Source: an uncultured Clostridium sp.
GTDB taxonomy: Bacteria > Bacillota > Clostridia > Clostridiales > Clostridiaceae
Direction of reading: 5' to 3'
NCBI RefSeq assembly: GCF_934754925.1
Contig: NZ_CAKVJA010000028.1
Span: 1 to 33,605 of the forward strand
DNA length: 33,605 nt
Part shown: piece after piece, positions 23,761 through 32,471 of the stretch
Layout of the letters: each line of letters opens with the position of its first letter
How positions within the stretch are numbered: position 1 is the stretch's first letter
Notes under the pieces: generated by a model
What the model was told of the DNA's origin: nothing
Database searches by the model: none
The model's input: the letters and a program-made list of their open reading frames with translations, nothing else
Translations under genes and position numbers: made by a program

Positions 23761-24408
23761 TTAGTAAATATATTTATTTGGTAAATATGGTTCTACCACT
23801 ATATAACCATCCTTTATTTTTGCAACCTCTGGATAAGATGGCTTTAATCCATCATCTGGTGATATAGTTAATATATCTGAAATCTGCATTAATTCAGGTT
23901 GCATAAAAAATGCAGCTATTATTGACTTTTTATTTCCTCCAGTACCAGCTTTTACATGTCCCTTAATACTTCCAAGAACTATAATATTGCCCCCTGCAGA
24001 AACTTCAGCTCCACTATTAATATCACCTATTATGATAATATTTCCAGGATAATGAATAGATTGCCCCCCTCTTATTGTTTTCTTGATAAATTTGGTTTTT
24101 CCTTCATTAACTCCATTAAAAAATTTAATTGAATTATTTTCTTTAATCTTATTAATATCATCAAAAATACAATCTTTTATATCTAACTTTTGAAATAACT
24201 CTTCCTTTAATCTGACTATTTCACAGTTATCAATATGTTTAAGATTAGATGTTATTTTTAATATAGAATTTTTATAAAAGCCTTTATTTTTTGATAGACT
24301 AGATATTAATACTTCTAACATATCATCAAAACTTATAAATTTCTCCATATCTATTATAACATTTACTCCATCCTTATTGCCTTTTATCTGTATTCTTTCA
24401 TCCTTCAT
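23761..24408 (-). CDS. minC: MinC, septum-site inhibitor
   Basis: A 215-residue inhibitor of FtsZ ring formation. Seen: an N-terminal FtsZ-binding domain (about 5-95, poorly conserved as usual) and a C-terminal right-handed beta-helix (about 112-205, GGQSIHYPGNIIIIGDINSG and GGNIIVLGSIKGHVKAG) that binds MinD and makes the dimer. The ribosome site GGAGG is 7 bases before ATG. It is the first gene of minCDE; the 190 bases between it and the PBP2 terminator hold a possible -10 box TATAAT (24453-24448, minus strand) but no convincing -35 box. Confidence 0.93.
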   Translation of the reverse strand: MKDERIQIKGNKDGVNVIIDMEKFISFDDMLEVLISSLSKNKGFYKNSILKITSNLKHIDNCEIVRLKEELFQKLDIKDCIFDDINKIKENNSIKFFNGVNEGKTKFIKKTIRGGQSIHYPGNIIIIGDINSGAEVSAGGNIIVLGSIKGHVKAGTGGNKKSIIAAFFMQPELMQISDILTISPDDGLKPSYPEVAKIKDGYIVVEPYLPNKYIY

Positions 24409-24597
24409 TGGTTATCCTCCACCAATTAAAAACTCAATTTACTTTTAATTATATCATATAACTACAATTAAAAACATAATCTGATTAAAACTGTTGTAAT
24501 TTTTCTACAAAATAGCACTTATTTTACTAATATATTCATTATTATATTGTACTTTAACTCTTTATATAAGTAAAAATTATAAGAGCTTTTTCTAAAA

Positions 24598-24630
24598 AAT
24601 AAGAGAGGTTATTATTAAACCCCTCTTATT
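24598..24630 (-). terminator. Intrinsic terminator of the maf-mre-PBP2 operon
   Basis: A 13-bp stem with one G-U pair (24598-24610 with 24618-24630) stands about 19 bases after the PBP2 stop codon and is followed on the minus strand by TTTTTTAG. Confidence 0.85.
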
Positions 24631-24649
24631 ATTAATATATTTATTAACT

Positions 24650-27595
24650 TTATTGTTCTTGTTGAACATGTTGATCCTGATTATTTTGCTCCTGTTTAAC
24701 ATCTTGCTCTTGATGTTCATTTTCTTCTAATGCTTCTTGATTGTTATCTGCTGGTGATCCTAAAACATACTTTTGGAATGTTTCTGAAGTTGCTGCATAA
24801 TTAGGATTAATAGCTAATAATTCATCCTTAAAGAATGCTTCATATATTCCCTTATGAACATAAGCACTATTTGCTCCTCTGTTTCCATCGTAAATAGTTG
24901 AGAATATAGCAATCTGAGGATTATCCATTGGCGCAAAGCTTATATAATTTGCATAAGCCTTTCTTCCTTGGAATTCATATTGTTCTGATGTTCCAAAGTC
25001 AGCAGTTCCTGTCTTACCACAGACTGCAATAGGGAAGTTAGCAAATAATGCATAATTAGTTGCATTAGATGGTGATGTATTAACTCTTCTCATCCCCTCT
25101 TTAATAGCCTGTAATATATCTGCATCAATAGGATTACTTTCTATAACTTCTGGATTAAACTCTTGAATAACCTCACCTGTCGGCGACGTTACTTTATCCA
25201 CAATAGAAACCTTATAACGAGTACCACCATTTGCTAATGTAGCAACATAGTTAGCCATTTGCAATGGAGTAAATGCATTCATACTTTGCCCGATGGCATC
25301 TTGCACTAAATTTATCGGAGATTTTATTTCTGATGTTTGATTTGTTACAGTAAAGTATGCAATTGCATTTGCCACTGTTATTGCCTGAGAATCCACATCT
25401 ACTTTTTTATTGTTAGCAGCTTCATAATTAGCAACATTCTCTTTATATTTATCTGATATATCCATTATCTTCTTTACAGTATTAAGTATACTTTGAGCGT
25501 ATTCATCTTGACTAGAAATTTGCTCTTCTGTTCCTACCTTAAGTAATGTCTCTTTTATATTATCTTTTAAACTAGTTTTTAATGCTTTTAACTCATCTGA
25601 ATCAGTACTTATATCACTAATATCAAATGGCACAAATGAATATCCATAATATACTCCCTCTTCAAGGGCTGGAACTAAACTATATTTTGCATTTGAAGCT
25701 AATGTTCTTCTCCATGATACAAAATTATATGTTTGGCCAAAATTCTCATATATTTGAATTCCTGTAGATGCTGTTTTACCTTGTTCTGCTCCTAATCCAA
25801 ACTTCCATGCATAACGAGCTATAGAGTTAAGCGCATCTATATCGGCACCATTTTTTATATATAATCTAATAGCTGTTTCATAAAAGAAATAGTTAGATGA
25901 TACTTCAAGTGCTTTTCTTACATCAGTGATTCCATGACCTATCTTTTGGAAATTTTCAAGTACCTGCTTTCCTGTATATTCACTACTCCAAACCCCAACA
26001 TCATTAACAGTATCATTTTCAGTTATAGCACCATCAGTTAAACCAGCAACTGCTGTTAATGGTTTAAATGTAGATCCTGGTGGAACTAGCCCTTGTGTTG
26101 CATAATTAAACATAGCTCTTGGATATAAATCATACTTATCTTCTCTAGCTCCTGTAGTTTCATTTACAGGAAAGAGCTCATCTAGTGTTCCCTTAGCATT
26201 ACTATTTTGAATATGTTGTGTACCAAATGATTCGTAATCTGGATTAAAATATTCATTATATTTCTCTGTAGTTAATTCACTAGGAATTGCAAAATCATTA
26301 GGATCAAAATCTGGATAACTTGCCATAGCAATAACTCTTGCAGTATTTACCTCCACAGCTACAACAGCACCTCTTGTTGCACTTGTTAATCCTTCTGATT
26401 GCAATTTAATAATTTGATCTTTTAATGCTTCTTGAGCAGCATATTGTACATCTTTGTTAATTGTTAAATGTACATTATTTCCTGGATAAGACTCTAACTT
26501 AAATAGTTCTTCTGTAGTTCTTCCTTGAGAGTTTACCTTTACCGTAGTCCCACCTTTTATTCCCTTTAATTGTTCTTCAAAAGCTGACTCTATTCCAGAT
26601 ACACCAATTAAATCTGTAGATGTATCATATCCTCTTAATTCATAACTTTCTTGTTGAGAGCTACTTATTGATGATACATATCCTACAACTGACGATGCTA
26701 AAGTACTATATGGATAGTATCTAACAGGCTTTAAACTAACATTTATTCCAGGCAAATCCGTTAATTGTTGATATACAATAAAAGCAGTATCTCTATTTAT
26801 ATTACTTGCTATTGTTATATTAGAATACCCACTAAAGCTTCCCATTTTTATAGCATCTTTGATGACAATATATCTTCTTATTTGCTGTATAGGATATTCT
26901 TTTAATAGATCATCTAATATTTCCTTTCCAGTTGAATTCTTATACTTTTTAGCTAATTCAGTTGCTTGTTCTGAAGTATAGTTTTCTGGTAATAATAACT
27001 TATACAAATCATATGATTTTACAAGATAATAAAAAGTATCCTCTGCAGATATTTCCATAAGTGCATCATTAACTTCATTTATCTCTTTATCTGTATAGTC
27101 GCCCTCTTTATTTTTAAACTTCTCTTTTTCTATATCTTCATTTAATCCTCTATCTCTTTTAAATCTTATTTCAAGAGCTCTTCTGCTAGATTCATTATCA
27201 GTTTTAAAATCAAAATATATATTTCCATTATCATCAACTTTAAGTGCTAAATCATCTTGAAAACTTTCACCATTATCTTCTAATATTTTAAAAACCTTAT
27301 CCATAGTCTTATAAAATGCTTTAGTTGAATCTACAGTTTCCATATAAGTTAAAGTATAAGTTTGCTTGTTAGTTGCTATAACATTTCCTTCACTATCATA
27401 TATATTTCCTCTTGGAGCTTCTTCTGAAATAAATTTAGTAGAACTTACATCAGCTTTTTCTTTATAATCATCATATTTGTATACTTGAAGATATAATAGT
27501 TTGGCAACAATAGTTCCCATCATTATAAACATAATTATATACAAAACAGAATATCTGGAATTTTCTTTATTTTTTTTAGGTTTATTAACTATCAT
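24650..27595 (-). CDS. mrdA: Class B penicillin-binding protein 2 (elongasome transpeptidase), enlarged
   Basis: A 981-residue peptidoglycan D,D-transpeptidase that cross-links the strands made by RodA. Seen: a short cytoplasmic start, one membrane anchor (about 17-38), a long dimerisation/pedestal domain (about 50-370), then the transpeptidase motifs Ser508-TFK (PPGSTFKPL), Ser566-Ser-Asn568 and Lys861-Thr-Gly (CGKTGTADFG). PBP2 of E. coli has about 630 residues; here the gap between SxN and KTG is 293 residues, far longer than usual, with a Ser/Asp/Lys-rich helical insert near 660-760, and the protein ends in a Gln/Glu/Asn-rich tail (about 949-981). The ATG overlaps the mreD stop codon (ATGA) and has GGAGG upstream. 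Last gene of the mre operon; a terminator follows. Confidence 0.93.
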   Translation of the reverse strand: MIVNKPKKNKENSRYSVLYIIMFIMMGTIVAKLLYLQVYKYDDYKEKADVSSTKFISEEAPRGNIYDSEGNVIATNKQTYTLTYMETVDSTKAFYKTMDKVFKILEDNGESFQDDLALKVDDNGNIYFDFKTDNESSRRALEIRFKRDRGLNEDIEKEKFKNKEGDYTDKEINEVNDALMEISAEDTFYYLVKSYDLYKLLLPENYTSEQATELAKKYKNSTGKEILDDLLKEYPIQQIRRYIVIKDAIKMGSFSGYSNITIASNINRDTAFIVYQQLTDLPGINVSLKPVRYYPYSTLASSVVGYVSSISSSQQESYELRGYDTSTDLIGVSGIESAFEEQLKGIKGGTTVKVNSQGRTTEELFKLESYPGNNVHLTINKDVQYAAQEALKDQIIKLQSEGLTSATRGAVVAVEVNTARVIAMASYPDFDPNDFAIPSELTTEKYNEYFNPDYESFGTQHIQNSNAKGTLDELFPVNETTGAREDKYDLYPRAMFNYATQGLVPPGSTFKPLTAVAGLTDGAITENDTVNDVGVWSSEYTGKQVLENFQKIGHGITDVRKALEVSSNYFFYETAIRLYIKNGADIDALNSIARYAWKFGLGAEQGKTASTGIQIYENFGQTYNFVSWRRTLASNAKYSLVPALEEGVYYGYSFVPFDISDISTDSDELKALKTSLKDNIKETLLKVGTEEQISSQDEYAQSILNTVKKIMDISDKYKENVANYEAANNKKVDVDSQAITVANAIAYFTVTNQTSEIKSPINLVQDAIGQSMNAFTPLQMANYVATLANGGTRYKVSIVDKVTSPTGEVIQEFNPEVIESNPIDADILQAIKEGMRRVNTSPSNATNYALFANFPIAVCGKTGTADFGTSEQYEFQGRKAYANYISFAPMDNPQIAIFSTIYDGNRGANSAYVHKGIYEAFFKDELLAINPNYAATSETFQKYVLGSPADNNQEALEENEHQEQDVKQEQNNQDQHVQQEQ

Positions 27596-28083
27596 TTAAA
27601 CCTCCATGTATTTCTATCTAGATATTTATCTAAAGTTTTTAAAATCAAAGTATAGAAAAGCATCATACAAATAGCATTTAATACACACGAGATTAATGCT
27701 ACAGGTATATTAATCGTTTGAGAAAATAGCTTAAATATAATTACTACTCCTAAAACTTTCAATATTGAAACACCTAAAGCTGTCAAAGCTGGCACTAGTC
27801 TATTTTCCTTAAATATACTTTCCCCTATTTTTGCACATAAAAAACATAAAAGCATATTTAAAAATAAATTTACCCCGAAACCCGCAAAGAAAAATATGTC
27901 TTGTAAAAATCCGCTTACTATTCCTATAAAAATAGCCTCTTCTTTGCCTCTTATAATTGAATAAGCCATGGCAAATATAAATAATAAACTTGGAAAAGAT
28001 CCTTTTATTGAGTAATAAGGCAATAAAGTATTATCAATGATTAATAAAATTATTAATATAATTATTAAATATAATCTCTTCAT
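27592..28083 (-). CDS. mreD: MreD, rod-shape-determining membrane protein
   Basis: A 163-residue membrane protein of the elongasome that binds MreC and helps to set cell width. Seen: four to five hydrophobic segments covering most of the chain, beginning right at MKRLYLIIILIILLI, and the conserved acidic residue in FLQDIFFFAGFG. The start is ATG 28083, with GGGGAG 7 bases upstream; an in-frame TTG at 28098 lies inside the end of mreC and has no site of its own. It begins 4 bases after the mreC stop codon and overlaps the PBP2 start by 4 bases, so translation of the three is coupled. Confidence 0.9.
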   Translation of the reverse strand: MKRLYLIIILIILLIIDNTLLPYYSIKGSFPSLLFIFAMAYSIIRGKEEAIFIGIVSGFLQDIFFFAGFGVNLFLNMLLCFLCAKIGESIFKENRLVPALTALGVSILKVLGVVIIFKLFSQTINIPVALISCVLNAICMMLFYTLILKTLDKYLDRNTWRFK

Positions 28084-28087
28084 ACTT

Positions 28088-28930
28088 CTACTCCCCAATA
28101 TTAATTTCTTCTTTTGGAACTACAACAAATAATTCCTCAAGCTTATTAAAATCCACATATGGCTTAACAATAGCCTTCTTCATAATTCCAACACTATCCA
28201 CATCTACTGAAATTACTTCCCCTATTCTAATTTCTTGTGGATACATTCCTCCAAGTCCAGAAGTTAAAATTATATCTCCTTCTTTTATCTCAGAATCGAT
28301 TGGAATATTTGATAATATAGTTGAATTTTTATTTTTATTATCTGTAGCTCCTTGTAATATTCCAGTTGTTTCTCTAGTGCTTTCAACCATAGAAGCTACT
28401 GCGATATTTTCATTTAATATAGTTTGAACTATTGAATAATTACTTTCTGATTTAGTAACCTTTCCCACCAATCCTGCTGGGGTTATAACTATCATGTCCT
28501 TTTTTACTCCATCATTAATACCTTTATCAATTATATATCCATTGGAAATATCCCCCCCGCTATATCCAACTATATTACACCCTAAATAATTATAGTTTTC
28601 ATGAGCTTGAGAGTAATCAAACATTTCCCTTAATCTTGTATTTTCATCTTTCATTCTATTATATTCAATTAATTTATTTTCTAATTCTGCATTTTTTTTT
28701 GCAAGCTCTTCATTTTCTTGTTTTACTTTTGAAAAATTAACAAGGAATTCAAAGGACCCCTTTAGCTTATCGTTTGCATTATAAATTATTTTTTGTAATG
28801 GACTAATAACACTACCTACACCACTAGATATAATATTTGAATTGCTTTTTAAACTGAAGGCGATTATGCCTAAAAAGGCAACTGACAGTACCACTATAGT
28901 TACTGCCAGTTTATTTTTAAAAGGTTTCAT
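28088..28930 (-). CDS. mreC: MreC, rod-shape-determining protein
   Basis: A 280-residue extracytoplasmic scaffold that links MreB filaments to PBP2 and RodA. Seen: one N-terminal membrane anchor (about 8-26), a coiled coil (about 66-103, Glu/Lys/Asn-rich with heptad Leu), and the beta-rich C-terminal domain (about 110-275) with GYSGGDISNGYIIDKGINDGV and ILTSGLGGMYPQEIRIG. The length is normal. The ATG overlaps the mreB stop codon (TAATG); the ribosome site GAGGG lies in the end of mreB. Confidence 0.95.
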   Translation of the reverse strand: MKPFKNKLAVTIVVLSVAFLGIIAFSLKSNSNIISSGVGSVISPLQKIIYNANDKLKGSFEFLVNFSKVKQENEELAKKNAELENKLIEYNRMKDENTRLREMFDYSQAHENYNYLGCNIVGYSGGDISNGYIIDKGINDGVKKDMIVITPAGLVGKVTKSESNYSIVQTILNENIAVASMVESTRETTGILQGATDNKNKNSTILSNIPIDSEIKEGDIILTSGLGGMYPQEIRIGEVISVDVDSVGIMKKAIVKPYVDFNKLEELFVVVPKEEINIGE

Positions 28931-29949
28931 TATTGCCCTCTTTGAGTCTTGCTTAATTCATCAAAATTCTCTAGTGCTTTTCCTGCTCCTAAAACAACAC
29001 AATCTAATGGTGTCTCAGCAATATGAACAGGCATATTTGTTTCGTGGTTTATTAATTTGTCTAGCCCCTTTAGTAAAGCTCCGCCTCCAGCTAACATTAT
29101 TCCCTTTTCCATTATATCAGCTGATAATTCTGGTGGAGTTTTTTCTAATGTAGTTTTTATTGATTCAATAATTGAATATACTGGTTCTTTTAACGCTTCT
29201 CTTATTTGGTCTTCTGTTATTGTAACTATCTTTGGAAGACCTGTTATCATATCTCTTCCCTTGATATCCATAGAAGCATTTTCATCATCTATCTTATATG
29301 CTGATCCTAATTCCATTTTTATTTGCTCAGCTGTTCTTTCACCTATCATTAAGCTAAACTCTTTTTTAACGTATGCTATTATCGCTTGATCTAACTCATC
29401 TCCAGCAACTCTTAATGACTTACTAGTTACTATTCCTCCTAATGAAATGATAGCAACTTCAGTAGTTCCTCCACCAATATCAACTATCATGCTTCCTGTA
29501 GGCTCTCCAACTGGAAGTCCTGCTCCAATAGCAGCTGCCATTGGTTCTTCCATTAAAACAACATCTCTTGCACCAGCAAATTTTGCTGCCTCTTCAATAG
29601 CTCTTCTTTCCACTTCTGTTACTCCTGATGGATAACATACTATTATTCTTGGGCTAGTAAATGCACTTTTGCTTGTTACTTTTTCAATTAACTTTTTAAG
29701 CATAGTTTGTGCAACATCAAAATCCGCTATAACTCCATCTTTAAGAGGTCTTATTGCAACTATGTTACCTGGTGTTCTACCTATCATAAGCTTTGCTTCT
29801 TGACCAACTGCTAGAGGTTTTCTCGTATTACTATTTATTGCTACAACTGAAGGTTCGCTTAACACAATTCCTTTTCCTTTTACGAAAACAAGCGTGTTAG
29901 CTGTTCCTAAATCTATTCCCATATCTTTATTACTACTGAAAAATCCCAT
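28930..29949 (-). CDS. mreB: MreB, actin-like rod-shape cytoskeletal ATPase
   Basis: A 339-residue actin homologue whose membrane-bound filaments guide peptidoglycan synthesis along the cell circumference. Seen: phosphate-1 motif MGIDLGTANTLVFVKGKG (10-27), phosphate-2 MIVDIGGGTTEVAIISLGG, the adenosine motif GIMLAGGGALLKGLD, and an N-terminal MGFFSSN that resembles the membrane-binding amphipathic stretch. It could be the paralogue Mbl, but the position before mreCD favours MreB. AAGGGG stands about 8 bases before ATG. It follows radC by 17 bases. Confidence 0.96.
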   Translation of the reverse strand: MGFFSSNKDMGIDLGTANTLVFVKGKGIVLSEPSVVAINSNTRKPLAVGQEAKLMIGRTPGNIVAIRPLKDGVIADFDVAQTMLKKLIEKVTSKSAFTSPRIIVCYPSGVTEVERRAIEEAAKFAGARDVVLMEEPMAAAIGAGLPVGEPTGSMIVDIGGGTTEVAIISLGGIVTSKSLRVAGDELDQAIIAYVKKEFSLMIGERTAEQIKMELGSAYKIDDENASMDIKGRDMITGLPKIVTITEDQIREALKEPVYSIIESIKTTLEKTPPELSADIMEKGIMLAGGGALLKGLDKLINHETNMPVHIAETPLDCVVLGAGKALENFDELSKTQRGQ

Positions 29950-29966
29950 ATGAATTCCCCTTTCAA

Positions 29967-30656
29967 TTATATAATTCCTTTTTCCTTTAAACTAACATAT
30001 TTATTATTACCAATTATAATATGATCTAACAATTCAATTCCCATAATTTTTCCACATTCCTTTAATCTAAGAGTTATATTAATATCTTCTTTACTTGGAT
30101 TAGGGTCTCCTGATGGGTGGTTATGGCAAACTATTATACTTGCACTCCCTCTCTGAATTGCCTCTTTAAAAACTTCTCTTGGGTGAACTATAGATGAGTT
30201 CAATGTTCCTTTAAATACATCTTTAGTTCCTATTACAATATTCTTAGTATTTAATAGTATTAATTTAAATACTTCTTGTTTAAAATTGCTCATTTCATTA
30301 ATTAATAACGTTGAAACATCTTTAGGCGACGAAATCTTAAAGTTTTCTCTTTGAGATCTTAAGGTCCTAAACCTATTAAATAACTCCATCATAGCAATTA
30401 TCTGACAAGCCTTTACTTTTTTAATACCTTTAATTTTACTTGCTTCTTCAAAACTTACATTTAAAAGTCCGTCTAAACCATCTAGCTCAATTAGTAACCT
30501 TTTACTTAAAGCTATGACGTTTTCTCCTTTTGTACCTGTTCTTAATAATATAGCTAATAGCTCTTCGTTACTTAAACTTTCTACTCCAAACTGAAGCAAC
30601 TTTTCAATCGGTCTTTCCTTTAATGGTATATCATTTACTCTTATATTTTCTGCCAT
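29967..30656 (-). CDS. radC: RadC (JAB/MPN-domain) protein
   Basis: A 229-residue protein once named as a DNA repair factor, whose real function is not established. Seen: an N-terminal UPF0758 helix-hairpin-helix region (about 1-100, RPIEKLLQFGVESLSNEELL) and a JAB1/MPN-type domain (about 105-225) with the metal motif HNHPSGDPNPSKED, His178, His180 and Asp191. The start is ATG 30656, with AAGGAG 7 bases upstream and the family start MAENIRVNDIPLKERP; a longer frame to 30692 has no support. The maf-radC-mreB order is common in Firmicutes, so it is carried in a shape operon without a proven link to shape. Confidence 0.93.
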   Translation of the reverse strand: MAENIRVNDIPLKERPIEKLLQFGVESLSNEELLAILLRTGTKGENVIALSKRLLIELDGLDGLLNVSFEEASKIKGIKKVKACQIIAMMELFNRFRTLRSQRENFKISSPKDVSTLLINEMSNFKQEVFKLILLNTKNIVIGTKDVFKGTLNSSIVHPREVFKEAIQRGSASIIVCHNHPSGDPNPSKEDINITLRLKECGKIMGIELLDHIIIGNNKYVSLKEKGII

Positions 30657-30693
30657 AAGCACTCCTTTTAAGTAATAATATCCATCCCCCAAA

Positions 30694-31260
30694 TTATAAA
30701 ATTTCTTTTATCATTTTGTTCAGTAAGTTTAATGGTAATCCAACTACATTATAGTAACATCCATTTATACTTTTAACAAATACTCCACCAAAGCCTTGTA
30801 TTCCATAAGCTCCTGCTTTATCTAAACATTCTCCAGTGTCTATGTACTTCCATATTTCCTCATTAGAAAGCTCTGAAAAATAAACCTCTGTATACAGACA
30901 TTCACTTTTTATTGCTTTTGTAGTATTATTAATAACTGTTACTCCAGAATATACTCTATGTACACTATTACTTAGTGACTTAAGCATTCTAAAAGCATCA
31001 TTTTTATCCTTTGGTTTTCCAAGAATTTTATTATCTATAACAACTATAGTGTCCGCTCCTATTATTATAGAATCTTTACTACAATTTAATGCCACTGATT
31101 TAGCTTTTCCTTGAGATAATGTTTTAACATATTCTTCTATGTTGTTATTAACTTGTACTGAATCTTCATCAAAATCACTAACTCTAACTTCAAAATCACT
31201 TACTATCCTAGATAATAATTCTTTCCTACGCTCTGAAGCAGATGCTAATATAAACTTCAA
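30694..31260 (-). CDS. maf: Maf-family nucleoside triphosphate pyrophosphatase
   Basis: A 188-residue house-cleaning enzyme that hydrolyses dTTP, UTP or modified pyrimidine nucleotides to the monophosphate; linked in Bacillus to arrest of septation. Seen: the N-terminal FILASASERRKELL with the S-x-x-R motif, catalytic Asp70 in IIIGADTIVV, GKPKD, and the C-terminal GCYYNVVGLPL. The start is placed at TTG 31260: the protein then begins MKFILASAS like its relatives, and GTAGGATG lies 8 bases upstream. An ATG at 31281 gives 7 more residues, but it has no ribosome site and would overlap that one. First gene of maf-radC-mreBCD-PBP2. Confidence 0.9.
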   Translation of the reverse strand: MKFILASASERRKELLSRIVSDFEVRVSDFDEDSVQVNNNIEEYVKTLSQGKAKSVALNCSKDSIIIGADTIVVIDNKILGKPKDKNDAFRMLKSLSNSVHRVYSGVTVINNTTKAIKSECLYTEVYFSELSNEEIWKYIDTGECLDKAGAYGIQGFGGVFVKSINGCYYNVVGLPLNLLNKMIKEIL

Positions 31261-31350
31261 AATATCACATCCTACAGTCATTTATTAAATATTATTCCCA
31301 ATTTAACGTTAGTCTTACACCTGACTTTAAATTTAATTTAAAACACAATA

Positions 31351-31381
31351 AAAAAGAGGTAAATTCTTGTCACCTATCTTT
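31351..31381 (-). terminator. Hairpin with T-run upstream of maf (terminator or attenuator)
   Basis: On the minus strand a 12-position stem with one mismatch and two G-U pairs (31381-31370 with 31362-31351) and a 7-base loop runs into TTTTTTATT. It is 148 bases after the SPOR gene stop codon and about 5 bases after the predicted start of the maf promoter, so it may end SPOR transcripts or attenuate maf. Confidence 0.4.
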
Positions 31382-31392
31382 ATTTCTAATAT

Positions 31393-31421
31393 AGTTTATC
31401 ACTTAATAGATATTCAAACAA
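31393..31421 (-). promoter_or_regulatory. Candidate promoter of the maf-mre operon
   Basis: On the minus strand TTGTTT (31421-31416) and TAAACT (31398-31393) are 17 bases apart, with TGA before the -10 box (extended -10). Predicted transcripts would begin near 31386. The rest of the 31261-31528 gap is AT-rich with nothing I can name. Confidence 0.45.
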
Positions 31422-31528
31422 GCATTTTCCTCTTTTTATATATGAATTTTTTGTAGAAATTTCTATAAATTATCCTTAATTTTAAATGTATTTTTTTACA
31501 TTTATTGATATTTATTCATTGTTTTTTT

Positions 31529-32326
31529 CTATTTATTAAAATTTAATAAAACTTTATATAAATATTGCATTTCATTAGAAACATTTTCCCTACTTATTTC
31601 TGTTCCTAATTCATTAATATGTTTTTTTAAGTCAGATAAAACTTCATATTTATCTCCTTCTTTTATATCACCTAATTTTCCAACCCACTCTTTAAAATCT
31701 GTAGTATCCACTGATTTTACATCATCTTTAAATGCAGTATCTAATATTTCTAAGTATCCATCATATATTCCAGCTATTTGACTCTCTATAGCATTACTAC
31801 TATTTAATTGAAATTCAACTTTAGCACACTCAATTCCACTTGCTGTTAATTTATCAATAATAGCTTGACCTTCTTCTGTTGTATAAACTCCTGCTAAAAC
31901 TTTAAATTTATCTGCATCATTATATATAAATGCTCCATATCCACTAGATATTTTATTAAATGCTTCTTTTGCATTATCTTCTTGTGCAAAATACCCACAT
32001 TGAATGGCCATAAAACTAGTATTAATAGTTTCTTGACTAACTTCAGAAGATTGATTATTATTTTCCACTTCAGCATTTACTGGAGTATCTGCATTTCCCT
32101 CTGAACCTTCATTACTTACAATTTCAGAATTATCCGTCTGCACTTGTTTACTTTTATTATTAGCATCTGCTGTACTTGCATTATTTAATGGTAAAAAATG
32201 AATTATAACATTTGCAAGCAACACTCCAACTATTATTACAAATACACTCATTCCAATAAAGGATAGAATAAATCTTAAAATATCATTATTTTTCTTTTTC
32301 TTATAGTTATATCTTGTATACCTCAC
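31529..32326 (-). CDS. SPOR-domain membrane protein
   Basis: A 265-residue single-pass protein. Seen: a basic cytoplasmic start (RYTRYNYKKKKNN), one membrane segment (about 17-44), a Ser/Asn/Glu-rich linker (46-100), a SPOR domain (about 103-175, MAIQCGYFAQEDNAKEAF and FKVLAGVYTTEEGQ), and a helical C-terminal part (to 265) of unknown role. SPOR domains bind peptidoglycan strands without stem peptides, typically at the septum. The start is GTG 32326, because GGGGAGGA stands 7 bases upstream; an ATG at 32347 overlaps the site and lacks its own. It is transcribed alone between the pepD terminator and the maf promoter. The term SPOR comes from a sporulation protein; a role in sporulation is not shown here. 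Confidence 0.85.
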   Translation of the reverse strand: MRYTRYNYKKKKNNDILRFILSFIGMSVFVIIVGVLLANVIIHFLPLNNASTADANNKSKQVQTDNSEIVSNEGSEGNADTPVNAEVENNNQSSEVSQETINTSFMAIQCGYFAQEDNAKEAFNKISSGYGAFIYNDADKFKVLAGVYTTEEGQAIIDKLTASGIECAKVEFQLNSSNAIESQIAGIYDGYLEILDTAFKDDVKSVDTTDFKEWVGKLGDIKEGDKYEVLSDLKKHINELGTEISRENVSNEMQYLYKVLLNFNK

Positions 32327-32434
32327 TTTCTCATCCTCCCCAATCATTAACTTATTATGTTTTTACTTATTACATTACAATATATTCACCAATAGCAACT
32401 TATATACATAATAAAAATAACTTTTACTTTTACA

Positions 32435-32466
32435 AAAAAGCGAAGACGTGATTGTCTTCGCTTTTT
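32435..32466 (-). terminator. Intrinsic terminator of pepD
   Basis: A perfect 13-bp stem AAAAAGCGAAGAC with its complement (32435-32447, 32454-32466) and a 6-base loop stands 5 bases after the pepD stop codon; on the minus strand the stem ends in a run of T. Confidence 0.9.
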
Positions 32467-32471
32467 AATAA

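Noticed and set aside
28084..28098. TTG start for MreD at 28098
   Set aside because: It lies inside the end of mreC with no ribosome site of its own; the ATG at 28083 has GGGGAG at 7 bases.
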